Shown piece by piece: positions 25,990 through 34,620 of a DNA stretch of 64,000 nt. The notes below the pieces were generated by a model. It searched no databases and was not told the origin of the DNA. It saw only the letters and a list, made by a program, of their open reading frames with translations. The stretch lies in NCBI GenBank assembly GCA_018266835.1, contig JAFDZP010000002.1, positions 510,419-574,418 of the forward strand, given 5' to 3'. This DNA comes from Bacteroidota bacterium (GTDB lineage Bacteria; Bacteroidota; Ignavibacteria; Tepidaquicellales; Tepidaquicellaceae). Numbering within the stretch: the stretch's first letter is position 1; every line of letters starts with the position of its first letter. The translations under genes and the position numbers were made by a program.

Positions 25990-26751
25990 TTAACCTCTTA
26001 TTATTCCTCTCGTGCTGCCTTCAACAAACTTTATTATCTGCATTACTTCCTCCGTGCAGTTTCCTTCTTTTAGTTTCTTAATTCCGTCAGAAACATTCAG
26101 TCCGCTTCTGTAAATGGTATCATATGCTGCTGATATACTTTTTATCGCTTCATCCGAAAATCCTCTTCTGCGTAATCCTATTAAATTTAATCCTTCGTAT
26201 CTTAACGGTTCATGTCCCGCAGTAATAAACGGTGGAACATCTTTTGAAACTCTGAATCCGAATCCTATAATTGAATGCATTCCTATCTTCACAAACTGAT
26301 GAACTCCAACCATGCCACCTATGATAACCGAATCTTCAATCTCTACATGTCCGCCGAACTGCACGCTGTTAGCAATGATAACATTATCCCCTACGATACA
26401 ATCGTGGGCAATATGCGCATAGCTCATTATTAAACAATTCTTACCTATACGTGTTGTATTTGAATATGTTGTTCCTTTGTTCAGTGTTGCATACTCTCTT
26501 ACAACTGAACCTTCGCCTATTTCAAGAAGAGTATCTTCGCCTTTGTATTTCAAATCCTGAGGGACGGTGCTTACAACTGCTCCATGAAAAACTTTAACAT
26601 CTTTAGCTATTCTCGCTCCGTTACCTATGAAGGAGTTTGAACCTATGATACAGTTATCACCGATCTCAACATCATCTTCAATAACAGCAAAATCTTTTAT
26701 CGTTACGTTGTTTCCTATCTTAGCCTTATTGCTGATTGAAGCAAATTTCAT
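25990..26751 (-). CDS. lpxA: Acyl-ACP:UDP-GlcNAc O-acyltransferase (LpxA), first paralogue
   Basis: 253 residues, beta-helix plus C-terminal helices. The catalytic base His is in SYAHIAHDCIVG (about residue 113). GGHVEIEDSVIIGGMVGVHQF, DVPPFITAGHEPLRYEGLN, GLRRRGFSDEAI and the end STRGIIRG follow the canonical enzyme closely. It should catalyse the first step of lipid A synthesis in the cytoplasm. In many Bacteroidota the gene follows an lpxC-fabZ fusion, which is not seen here; the upstream neighbour is a GT2 gene 30 bases away. Confidence 0.9.
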   Translation of the reverse strand: MKFASISNKAKIGNNVTIKDFAVIEDDVEIGDNCIIGSNSFIGNGARIAKDVKVFHGAVVSTVPQDLKYKGEDTLLEIGEGSVVREYATLNKGTTYSNTTRIGKNCLIMSYAHIAHDCIVGDNVIIANSVQFGGHVEIEDSVIIGGMVGVHQFVKIGMHSIIGFGFRVSKDVPPFITAGHEPLRYEGLNLIGLRRRGFSDEAIKSISAAYDTIYRSGLNVSDGIKKLKEGNCTEEVMQIIKFVEGSTRGIIRG

Positions 26752-26781
26752 TAAGATTAATTAAAACTAAATTTTAGAAAA

Positions 26782-27888
26782 TTAAAATAATTTTTCGATC
26801 TGAACGTCGTCATCCTGAGCGTTGTACTTAGTCATCATTTCGGCAAGAAGCCCTATAGAGAATAACTGAACACCAACTATGATCAAGAATATTCCGCCGA
26901 GGAATAAAGGCCTGTCGCTTAAGCTCTTGCCTTCAAAGTACTTCAATGCAATTAAATACAAACTGATGAGAGTTCCAAGTCCTGCGCTCATCATTCCCAA
27001 TGCGCCGAAGAAGTGCAGTGGTTTTTTCATGAACCTGTGAGTGAATGTAAGTGTTAACACATCAAAAAATCCGCTCAAAAATCTTCCGGGACCGAACTTT
27101 GTCTTTCCGTGTTTTCTTGCATGATGCTTAACGACTTTCTCCGTGACTTTGAATCCCGATAAGTGAGCAATGGCAGGAATATACCTGTGCATTTCGCCGT
27201 AAACTCTCACTGACTTCACAACATCTTTTCTGTATGCTTTCAGTCCGCAGTTAAAGTCATGCAGTCTTATTCCTGATAGTTTAGATGTAACATAATTAAA
27301 AAATCTTGATGTGTATTTTTTTATGAAGGGGTCGTATCTTACTTTTTTCCATCCTGAAACTAAATCGTAGCCCGAGTTAATCATGTTAATCAGTTCAGGA
27401 ATTTCATTCGGGTCATCCTGCAAATCTGCATCCATTGTTATTACAATGCTGCCTTTAGTTGCTCTGAATCCTTTATTAAGCGCTGCTGATTTTCCGTAGT
27501 TTCTTCTGAACTTTATACAGTGAAATCTTGGATTTTTCCTGTGAAGATTTCTTATTACATCAAATGATTTATCTGTACTGCCGTCATCAACAAAAATTAC
27601 TTCAAAATTATAATTTATGGTTGAAAAAACATTTTCAATTTTAGATGCGAGTTCCTGAAGTGAATCCTCTTCATTTAAAAGAGGAACAACAATAGAAACT
27701 AACGGGAAATTATTAGCGGGACGCTTTTCCTGGATAGGTTCTTTCTTCTGTTGTACCGGGTTTTCAGGCAATTCTTTTTTAGGCTGATTAACTGAATGGG
27801 GTCTCGGTCTGTGATAGTGCCGTCTTCTATTGTTGTCGTTTGGTTTATCTGATTGATTTCCCGACAAATTGCTTTTCTGTAACTTCAT
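26782..27888 (-). CDS. Glycosyltransferase family 2, polyprenyl-phosphate glycosyltransferase type (DPM1/ArnC/GtrB-like)
   Basis: 368 residues. After an unusual low-complexity basic N-terminus (residues 1-60, rich in Arg, His, Pro, Lys and Gln) comes a GT-A domain: PLLNEEDSLQEL, VDDGSTDKSF (about 102), then the metal site DADLQDDPNEIPEL (about 155). Two C-terminal transmembrane segments (about 290-315 and 325-350) resemble GtrB/ArnC enzymes that load a sugar onto undecaprenyl or dolichyl phosphate at the inner membrane. The downstream partners are lipid A genes, so a lipid A or glycan modification is plausible. The basic tail is not part of the family. Confidence 0.85.
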   Translation of the reverse strand: MKLQKSNLSGNQSDKPNDNNRRRHYHRPRPHSVNQPKKELPENPVQQKKEPIQEKRPANNFPLVSIVVPLLNEEDSLQELASKIENVFSTINYNFEVIFVDDGSTDKSFDVIRNLHRKNPRFHCIKFRRNYGKSAALNKGFRATKGSIVITMDADLQDDPNEIPELINMINSGYDLVSGWKKVRYDPFIKKYTSRFFNYVTSKLSGIRLHDFNCGLKAYRKDVVKSVRVYGEMHRYIPAIAHLSGFKVTEKVVKHHARKHGKTKFGPGRFLSGFFDVLTLTFTHRFMKKPLHFFGALGMMSAGLGTLISLYLIALKYFEGKSLSDRPLFLGGIFLIIVGVQLFSIGLLAEMMTKYNAQDDDVQIEKLF

Positions 27889-28491
27889 TTATTCGTTTAG
27901 TCCTGCTCTTATATTCTGTATATCGAATTTAATTTATTAGTTTTATAAAGCCTTAAAAATAACCTTATTTCAAGTGAAATACAATGAAGAAAGGGGAAGT
28001 TTACCAATGAGGTTTGCTCGTTCGTAGTATTTTCACTCCATTTATTTGATACATCTTAATTGATTGTAAAAAAAAATATAAGGATTATTATAACCGGAGA
28101 ATTTAATCAATAAAATTTAATCAATAGAATTTATTAAAAAATTTTTCAAAAACTTGTCAAGTGGTTAAATAAAAAAATACCCTATATATACTTATAAGTA
28201 ATCTACACTATTAAAAATATTTTTTATTAGTTAACTTTGAGAAGTTTTTGAGAGCAATTTAATGACATAAAATTTTTCAAAACTCAATATTGATTTAATA
28301 GTAATTTGAGTCATTTCTTACGAGGGGGCGTAAGTTACGGCATATGTTTTTACAGCATTTATTGTTTACTAAAAAACCAATTGATTTTTTTAAGATTTGC
28401 ATCACTACCAAACGCTATAAATTGTTTTTAAAATGAAATTAAGGTATTTTTCAAAAAATATTCTCAAATCTTAATTTTTAATTATTTAACA
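27889..28491. other. Divergent intergenic region between GT2 and livJ (603 bases)
   Basis: No coding sequence recognised. It should hold promoters for both flanking genes. Short palindromes seen: ACTTGTCAAGT at 28152-28162, ACTTATAAGT at 28190-28199, and CTTACG/CGTAAG with an AGGGGG loop at 28317-28334, followed at once by TTACG, which can pair alternatively. The stretch is very AT-rich, and no unambiguous -35/-10 pair stands out. Confidence 0.5.
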
Positions 28492-29637
28492 ATGAAAAAT
28501 TTTGCAAAATTTTCTATAATTGCAATTTTTATTGCAATCGGGTTTACATTATACTCATGCAATAAGAATGGCGGAGGAAATGAAATCCTCATCGGACAAT
28601 TTGCCTCTTTAACAGGCAGCGAAGCTACTTTTGGTATTTCATCTGATAACGGACTAAAGCTGGCTGTTGAAGAAATAAATAAATCCGGCGGACTTTTAGG
28701 AAAACAAGTAAAATTAGTAACTGAAGATAATCAGGGAAAACCTCAGGAAACTCAAACCGTTGTTCAAAAATTAATCAACAGAGATAAAGTTGTTGCAATC
28801 ATCGGTGAAGTTGCTTCCTCAAGAAGTAAAGCCGGCGCACCAATCTGCCAGCAGAATAAAATCCCTATGATTTCACCTGCATCTACAAATCCCGAAGTAA
28901 CTGCAATCGGTGATTATATTTTCAGAGTATGCTTCATCGATCCTTTCCAGGCAACTGTAATGAGCAAGTTTGCTTTGAACTCAATGAAAGTAAAAAAGAT
29001 TGCAATGTTAGTTGACCAGAAGAATGCTTACTCAACAGGACTTGCAGAGAACTTCAGAAAAATTTTCACAAGCATGGGCGGTGAAATTCTTGAAGAGCAA
29101 AAATATTCAGCAGGAGATAAAGATTTTAAAGCACAGTTAACAAGCATTAAAGCAAAAAGCCCTGAAGCTATTTTCATTCCGGGATATTACACTGACGTAA
29201 ATTTAATTTCAATTCAGGCAAGAGAAATTGGTTTAACATGTCCTCTCTTCGGAAGCGATGGATGGGAATCAGAAAAATTAACTGAAGGTAAAGCAAAAGA
29301 TGCTCTTGAAGGATGCTTCTTCTCAACACACGTTTCAACAGAAGATCCTAATCCAAAAATTCAGGACTTCATAAAAAAATACAGAGCAAAATATAATTCT
29401 GAACCCGATGCAATGAGCTTCTTAGCTTACGATGCAGGCATGATGTTATTTGATGCAATCAAAAAAGCTAACTCAACAGAAGGCGAAAAAGTTAAGAACG
29501 AACTTGCAAAAGAAAAAGATTTCCCAGGAGTAACTGGAAACATCACAATGAACGAACAAAGAAATGCAGTAAAACCTGCTGTAGTTCTTGAAATCAAAGA
29601 CGGAAAATTTAAGTATAAAGAAACAATAGCACCGTAA
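28492..29637 (+). CDS. livJ: Branched-chain amino acid ABC transporter substrate-binding lipoprotein (LivJ-like)
   Basis: 381 residues. A lipoprotein signal (AIGFTLYSCNKN, lipid-modified Cys near residue 23) precedes a type I periplasmic binding protein: ILIGQFASLTGSEATFG, AVEEINKSGGLLGK, QTVVQKLINRDKVVAIIGE, PMISPASTNPEVT and the AYDAGMMLFDAIKKA C-terminal block. It binds leucine-type amino acids or related small molecules (amides, urea) and delivers them to a LivHM permease. A four-helix-bundle gene separates it from livH. The absence of LivM, LivG and LivF nearby means the rest of the transporter must be elsewhere. Confidence 0.9.
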   Translation: MKNFAKFSIIAIFIAIGFTLYSCNKNGGGNEILIGQFASLTGSEATFGISSDNGLKLAVEEINKSGGLLGKQVKLVTEDNQGKPQETQTVVQKLINRDKVVAIIGEVASSRSKAGAPICQQNKIPMISPASTNPEVTAIGDYIFRVCFIDPFQATVMSKFALNSMKVKKIAMLVDQKNAYSTGLAENFRKIFTSMGGEILEEQKYSAGDKDFKAQLTSIKAKSPEAIFIPGYYTDVNLISIQAREIGLTCPLFGSDGWESEKLTEGKAKDALEGCFFSTHVSTEDPNPKIQDFIKKYRAKYNSEPDAMSFLAYDAGMMLFDAIKKANSTEGEKVKNELAKEKDFPGVTGNITMNEQRNAVKPAVVLEIKDGKFKYKETIAP

Positions 29638-29652
29638 GCGGTTTAAAAGTTA

Positions 29653-29675
29653 AAAGTTTGTAATGTTCATAAAGT
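29653..29675 (+). repeat. Left arm of the inverted repeat flanking the four-helix-bundle gene
   Basis: 23 bases beginning AAAGTTTGTAA and ending in the first two bases of the GTG start codon. It matches the reverse complement of 30037-30059 at 21 of 23 positions. A transcript could close the two arms into a long stem around the gene. Confidence 0.8.
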
Positions 29676-30018
29676 GAAAGCTGAAAGATTTGAAGATTTA
29701 CTGGTATGGCAAAAAGCAAAGGAACTTGCTATTTCTATTTTCAAAAAATTTGAACTAAGCAAAAACTATTCTTTTCGAGATCAGATTCAAAGGGCGGCAG
29801 TTTCGATTTCAAACAATATTGCTGAAGGATTTGAAAGAAAAGGAAATAAAGAACTAAAACATTTTCTATTTATTGCAAAAGGAAGCTGCGGAGAAGTAAG
29901 AAGTATGCTTTATTTATGTTTGGAGTTGAATTACATTTCTAAAGATGAATTTGATGTTTTAATTAATGAAGCTTTAACAATTTCAAGAATGTTATCTGCT
30001 TTCATAAAAACTTTATAA
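29674..30018 (+). CDS. Four-helix-bundle protein (S23 / 23S-rRNA intervening-sequence protein family)
   Basis: 114 residues beginning at GTG. Family motifs: ERFEDLLVWQKAKELA, the SFRDQIQRAAVSISNNIAEGFERKGNKE core (split here as two blocks) and FIAKGSCGEVRSMLYLCLEL. These proteins form homopentamers of four-helix bundles and are known mainly as the reading frame of intervening sequences inserted in 23S rRNA genes; their role is unknown. Here no rRNA is present. The gene lies between livJ and livH and is bracketed by a 23-base inverted repeat and 45-base tandem repeats, so it looks like an inserted element rather than a transporter subunit. Confidence 0.9.
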   Translation: MKAERFEDLLVWQKAKELAISIFKKFELSKNYSFRDQIQRAAVSISNNIAEGFERKGNKELKHFLFIAKGSCGEVRSMLYLCLELNYISKDEFDVLINEALTISRMLSAFIKTL

Positions 30019-30021
30019 CCT

Positions 30022-30111
30022 TTATTCCAAGTATCGGCTTTATGAACCTTACAAACTTTATAAACCTTATTCTGAGCACCGACTTTATGAACCTTATAAA
30101 CTTTACAAACT
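30022..30111 (+). repeat. Two 45-base tandem repeats downstream of the four-helix-bundle gene
   Basis: Units 30022-30066 and 30067-30111 both begin TTATTC, share a CTTTATGAACCTTA core, then AAACTTTA and AAAC, and differ at the variable bases after TTATTC. A third TTATTC begins at 30112, directly before the livH ATG at 30121. The right arm of the inverted repeat (30037-30059) lies in the first unit. Confidence 0.85.
30037..30059 (+). repeat. Right arm of the inverted repeat flanking the four-helix-bundle gene
   Basis: 23 bases, complementary to 29653-29675 at 21 of 23 positions. The second 45-base unit carries another, less exact copy. Confidence 0.8.
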
Positions 30112-30120
30112 TTATTCTAC

Positions 30121-31017
30121 ATGTCTGAATTTATACAGCAAATAATTAACGGATTATCATTAGGCGCAATATACGCTTTGATAGCGTTAGGTTACACAAT
30201 GGTATACGGAATTCTCAAGTTTATCAATTTCGCCCACGGTGAAATTTTTATGCTTGGCGCATTCAGCGGATTTTATATTGCCCGCATGATGGGCTTGAAC
30301 GAAAGCTCTATTGTAGGCGCTTTGGTTGTTCTTCTTCTTTCGATGTCAGTTTGCGCTTTGATCGGTGTTACAATTGAAAAACTTGCATATAAACCGTTAC
30401 GTTCCGCTTCGAAGTTGACCGTACTTATCACTGCAATCGGAGTTTCGTTGTTCCTGCAATACACAGGACAGTTAGTCTTCGGCGCTGACCCGAAATCTTT
30501 CCCGACAATTTTAAATAATATAAATTTTAAAATCGGGGGAGCAAATATCGGCTCAAACCAAATTGTAGTAATAGTTTCTTCATTATTACTTATGCTTGGA
30601 TTGAGACAGGTCGTGCAGAAAACAAAAATCGGAACTGCAATCAGAGCAGTATCAAACAACCTCACTGCAGCTTCTTTAATGGGAATTAACATCAACAATG
30701 TTATCTCATTTACATTTGTTCTCGGTTCATCACTTGCAGCAGCAGCAGGAATTTTGTACAGTATTAATTATCCAAGCATTGACCCGCTTATGGGTATTCT
30801 TCCCGGACTTAAAGCTTTCATCGCAGCAGTTCTTGGAGGTATTGGAAATTTTCCCGGCGCTGTTTTAGGCGGACTTGTTATCGGACTAATTGAAACTTTC
30901 ACAGTCGGTTATCTTTCACCGACTTACAGAGATGCAATCGCTTTCGCAATTCTTATAATCATTCTTCTTGTAAAGCCGACAGGTTTACTTGGTAAAAAGG
31001 AAGTAGAGAAAGTTTAA
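30121..31017 (+). CDS. livH: Branched-chain amino acid ABC transporter permease (LivH-like)
   Basis: 298 residues, about eight transmembrane helices. Signatures of LivH: INGLSLGAIYALIALGYTMV at the N-terminus, INFAHGEIFMLGAF, VEKLAY-like segment with IEKLAYKPLR, the ATP-binding-protein contact loop IRAVSNNLTAASLMGINI (about 180) and the GGIGNFPGAVLGGLVIGLIE end block. It forms the inner-membrane channel with LivM. No Shine-Dalgarno-like sequence is visible because the ATG directly follows the 45-base repeats. A terminator follows, so no livM/G/F is co-transcribed from here. Confidence 0.9.
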   Translation: MSEFIQQIINGLSLGAIYALIALGYTMVYGILKFINFAHGEIFMLGAFSGFYIARMMGLNESSIVGALVVLLLSMSVCALIGVTIEKLAYKPLRSASKLTVLITAIGVSLFLQYTGQLVFGADPKSFPTILNNINFKIGGANIGSNQIVVIVSSLLLMLGLRQVVQKTKIGTAIRAVSNNLTAASLMGININNVISFTFVLGSSLAAAAGILYSINYPSIDPLMGILPGLKAFIAAVLGGIGNFPGAVLGGLVIGLIETFTVGYLSPTYRDAIAFAILIIILLVKPTGLLGKKEVEKV

Positions 31018-31050
31018 AATATTTTATTAAGTTTTAATACAAACAAAAAA

Positions 31051-31079
31051 GGCAGAGAATTTATTCTCTGCCTTTTTTT
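31051..31079 (+). terminator. Rho-independent terminator of the liv genes
   Basis: Stem GGCAGAGAAT (31051-31060) pairs with 31063-31072, followed by seven T. It lies 33 bases after the livH stop. Confidence 0.9.
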
Positions 31080-31130
31080 ATTTAATAAAATCCCAACTAG
31101 TTACGATGCTCCTGCTTCGTAACGTATAAA

Positions 31131-34100
31131 TTATCTTCCCAGCAATACATCTACTGCCTTCTCCAATTGCTGGTCTCTTCCTTTAGCTAATAAATCATAC
31201 TGATTGAATACCATGTAATCCGGATCAAGCTGCTGATTTTCTGTCAATGTTCCGTTTGATAATCTGTATCCAACTTCAGGAATTCCGAATACAAACGATG
31301 GATTTTGCAATGTCTCCCACCATACCGATGTTCCCGTTCCCGGTACCGGCATTCCGATTGTCTTTCCTATGTTAAGCTCTTTATATGCTACAGGGAATAA
31401 ATGCGCGTCTGAGTAATTCCCTTCATTCATTATTACAGCAGATGGCTTTATCCATCTTGAGTACGGAACGTAACCAATTCTTTGACCTCTTGGTAAAAAC
31501 TCAAAATATTTTCTACCGCTTAAAAATACTGCAAGCTGGTCATGTAAATTTCCGCCGCCGTTAAATCTCGTGTCGACTACAAGACCTTCCTTCCCCTGAT
31601 ATTCACCTATAACTTTATCAAATACATCCCTGAAACTTGGGTCACTCATGCTTCTTACATGAACATAGCCAAGTCTTCCGTTTGAAAGACTATCCGTTAA
31701 TTTTTGTTCGAGCTTTATCCATCTCTTGTACAATAATTCAAACTGTTCACCTGTAGAGATCGGCTTTACAGTTTCATCCCATCTGTCACCAGTTGATTCA
31801 TTATATAAACTAAGCAGTGTGTACTTCCCTGATTTTCTGTTCAACAATCTGTCTAATGGATACTCATTTGTAATTTCAGCTCCGTCAACTTTCTCTATTA
31901 TCGTTCCTGATTTTATTTTTGTAGAGGCGTTTTGCAGCGGACCTCTTTCAATCACTTCAATTATCTTCATTCCCTTACCTGAATAACTCTGGTCGTAAAA
32001 CACTCCAAGCTCTGCTGTCTGGTCACCGTTATTATTTCTGGAATTATATCTGCATCCCGTATGTGAAGCGTTTAGCTCTCCCAGCATTTCAGAGCACATC
32101 TCTGCAAAGTCACGTCCGTTATTTATATAAGGTAAAAACTTAGCATATTCTTTTTTATAATAATCCCATTTCACACCATGCAGATCAGTCTTGTAAAATT
32201 TCTTTACAACCTGTCTCCATATATGCTCAAATATATATTGCCTTTCTGCCTGCTCGTTCAAATTCATTTCAGCATTAAATCCTAATCGCTTTACTTCGCC
32301 TGATTCGGGATTTACTTTTGAGATATTCCCGTCACTTATTACGTAAATATTTTTTCCGTCCTTATCCATCATAAGTCCGCCGCCGTTTCCGCCAAGCTTT
32401 GCAAGCGTCTTAGTTTCGTTCTCTCTTATTTTTCTCATCCATAGGTCATATCCGCCTTCAAACTTAGTAAGATAAAAAACTCTTTCTCCATCGGGAGAAA
32501 TGACTGCATCTGAAATTTCAGAGGAGAAATTCGTCAGCCTTACTTTTCTGTCATCGATGTAATCCAGATTATATTTTATAGACTCATCTTTTACTTCTTC
32601 TTTGTTATCCTGTTTTTCTTTTTTTTCTTTCTCTTCTTTTTCTTTTAAAAGCTGGTACTCTTCTTTATTTAATTTAAATCTGTCGAAGTCTTCCTGATTA
32701 AAAAACATTGCATATATATCGGACTGCGCTCCCCAGTTTGCAGCGCTGCGCAATCCGTTCTCTGTCGATAAGTACATCATCATCTTTCCGCCCATCATAA
32801 ACTTCTGGTTGAAGTTATCATAACCTGTGTGCGTCAATTGTATTATAGGTTCTTTACCGCTTGCATCTGCCAATCCGATTTGTGTCTGCCATTGGTTTGG
32901 GTCAAGATAAGATACTAAAAGCCACTTGCTATCAGGTGACCAGTCAAACCACTGGTCGCCGTCTGAGTAAGAATAATTTCTATCTGCAGGTAAAATATTT
33001 CTAATTGCTTTGGTTTCAAGATTTACAATATTAACTGCGGTTCTCTCTTCTAAGTAAGCGACTTCCTTTCCGTCGGGAGAATATCTCGGGAAGAATGATT
33101 CCTTTCCGTTTACAACAACCGGTTCTTCTTTCAATAATGTTGAATTGAAAAAATAACTTTCCTCAGGTCTTGCAATCGTCGTCTGATAAATTCCCCAAAC
33201 ACTGTCTCTTTCAGATGCATATAAAATACTTTTGCCGTCGGGAGAAAAGCTAACGCTTCTTTCCTGTCCGGGAGTGTTTGTAATTCTCTTTGTAAGTCCG
33301 CTTTCCATTGATGCGACAAAAACTTCGCCTCTTACAATAAATACAAACTCTTTGCCATTTGGCGAGGGGTCCATCTCAGTTGCGCCGTTTGAAAAACTCA
33401 TCATGCTTTCTGCGTTCGATTTCTCTTCCAGGTTAACTCTTACACTCACTTCACTTGGCTGACCGCCGTCTCTCATTGTATAAAGTTTTCCGTCATAAGC
33501 AAAACACAACATCCCGTCCTTGGAGATTGTTAAAAATCTTACAGGGTTATTTTCAAAAAAAGTTATCTGTGTTGTATTGGATGGATTTCTGAAATCCATC
33601 TTCCACACATTGAACGTTCCGCTTCTTTCACTTAAAAAATAAACTGTATTTTCGTCGGGAGAGAAAACAGGAGTTCTGTCTTCGCCCGCAAAATCTGTAA
33701 GCTTTGTAAATGATTCATTTGTTTTATCATAGCACCATAAGTCCCTTGCAAAAGATGAAGCCTGATGCTTTCTCCATTTATCTTCGTATCCTTTTTTATC
33801 ATGGAATAAAATCCTGTTGCCGGATTTATCCATTACCGCATCCTCACATGCCGCAGATAAAATCTGCTTCACCGGTCCGCCATCAATACTTACACTGTAT
33901 AATTCAGGCAATGCTCCTGTAGGAAAACTCATTGAAGTGTTTAAGTCCATTCTTACTCCGCTGAAAATTACATTCTGTCCGTCGGGAGTAAAGCACGAGG
34001 GATATTCTCCGTTAGAGTAATATGTTAATCTTTTCGGAACTCCGCCATTTGCAGAAATCAAATATACATCGAAGTTACCACTTCGGTCAGATGCGAATGC

Positions 34101-34328
34101 AATGTTTCTTCCGTCCGGTGACCACACCGGCATAAAGTCATATGCTTCGTGGATTGTTAACGGTGAAGCACTGCCGCCTGATACAGGAACAGTGTAAATA
34201 TCACCCTTGTATTCAAAAGCAATTGTCTGACCGTCAGGGGAGATGGCAGGGTAACGCATCCATAATACGGATTGGGAATAGCTATACGAATAGAAAAAAA
34301 GTGCAACAAGAATGAGGAGCTTTTTCAT
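31131..34328 (-). CDS. Tricorn-type S41 peptidase with WD40-like propeller and PDZ domain
   Basis: 1065 residues with a signal peptide (MKKLLILVALFFYSYSYSQS), so periplasmic or exported. Residues 25-540 are TolB/PD40-like propeller blades with the repeated motif W/FSPDGKxIxYxSxR. A highly charged Lys/Glu linker follows (about 555-590), then more propeller blades, a PDZ-like segment near IIEVIERGPLQNASTKIKSG (about 785-805), and an S41 catalytic domain with DTRFNGGGNLHDQL and the nucleophile Ser in NEGNYSDAHLFP (about 970). Tricorn relatives degrade peptides released by other proteases. Neighbours give no further hint. Confidence 0.9.
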   Translation of the reverse strand: MKKLLILVALFFYSYSYSQSVLWMRYPAISPDGQTIAFEYKGDIYTVPVSGGSASPLTIHEAYDFMPVWSPDGRNIAFASDRSGNFDVYLISANGGVPKRLTYYSNGEYPSCFTPDGQNVIFSGVRMDLNTSMSFPTGALPELYSVSIDGGPVKQILSAACEDAVMDKSGNRILFHDKKGYEDKWRKHQASSFARDLWCYDKTNESFTKLTDFAGEDRTPVFSPDENTVYFLSERSGTFNVWKMDFRNPSNTTQITFFENNPVRFLTISKDGMLCFAYDGKLYTMRDGGQPSEVSVRVNLEEKSNAESMMSFSNGATEMDPSPNGKEFVFIVRGEVFVASMESGLTKRITNTPGQERSVSFSPDGKSILYASERDSVWGIYQTTIARPEESYFFNSTLLKEEPVVVNGKESFFPRYSPDGKEVAYLEERTAVNIVNLETKAIRNILPADRNYSYSDGDQWFDWSPDSKWLLVSYLDPNQWQTQIGLADASGKEPIIQLTHTGYDNFNQKFMMGGKMMMYLSTENGLRSAANWGAQSDIYAMFFNQEDFDRFKLNKEEYQLLKEKEEKEKKEKQDNKEEVKDESIKYNLDYIDDRKVRLTNFSSEISDAVISPDGERVFYLTKFEGGYDLWMRKIRENETKTLAKLGGNGGGLMMDKDGKNIYVISDGNISKVNPESGEVKRLGFNAEMNLNEQAERQYIFEHIWRQVVKKFYKTDLHGVKWDYYKKEYAKFLPYINNGRDFAEMCSEMLGELNASHTGCRYNSRNNNGDQTAELGVFYDQSYSGKGMKIIEVIERGPLQNASTKIKSGTIIEKVDGAEITNEYPLDRLLNRKSGKYTLLSLYNESTGDRWDETVKPISTGEQFELLYKRWIKLEQKLTDSLSNGRLGYVHVRSMSDPSFRDVFDKVIGEYQGKEGLVVDTRFNGGGNLHDQLAVFLSGRKYFEFLPRGQRIGYVPYSRWIKPSAVIMNEGNYSDAHLFPVAYKELNIGKTIGMPVPGTGTSVWWETLQNPSFVFGIPEVGYRLSNGTLTENQQLDPDYMVFNQYDLLAKGRDQQLEKAVDVLLGR

Positions 34329-34445
34329 TTGGGATTTTTAGGATTTAGAGAGTAAAAATGATAAGTTTTATTACGAAAATAAATGGATTTTGTTGGGATG
34401 ATAAATCACCGATTGAATGTGATTAGGACATGAGAGTAATTAAAC

Positions 34446-34579
34446 GGCCTTATAAATTTTCCGTAAAGAAAATCACGAGAACAAGCGAGGCGAGACGTAT
34501 GTCTGAGCGAGCGATAGCGAAGCGAGTTTACGTCGCAGCCCGCTTTTCGGAGTGATTTTTAGGGAAATTTATAGGAGCC
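34446..34579. repeat. REP-like long imperfect palindrome with a GC-rich core
   Basis: Outer arms 34446-34476 and 34552-34579 share GTGATTTT and ATTTATA blocks in inverted order with a few gaps. The core (34477-34551) is far more GC-rich than its surroundings, with repeated GCGA steps such as GAGCGAGCGATAGCGAAGCGA-like text and an inner GACGTA/TACGTC pair (34494-34499, 34529-34534). Confidence 0.6.
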
Positions 34580-34620
34580 TTGATTTTTTTGGTTCTTTTT
34601 GTATCAAGACAAAAAGGACA

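Noticed and set aside
28141-28200. Confident liv promoter
   Set aside because: Several AT-rich -10-like hexamers but no good -35 at proper spacing; recorded only as part of the intergenic region.
29653-30120. IS element or transposon
   Set aside because: The only reading frame is a four-helix-bundle protein; no transposase and no clear target-site duplication.
30273-30698. Minus-strand frame inside livH
   Set aside because: A shadow of a strongly conserved permease; low-complexity translation.
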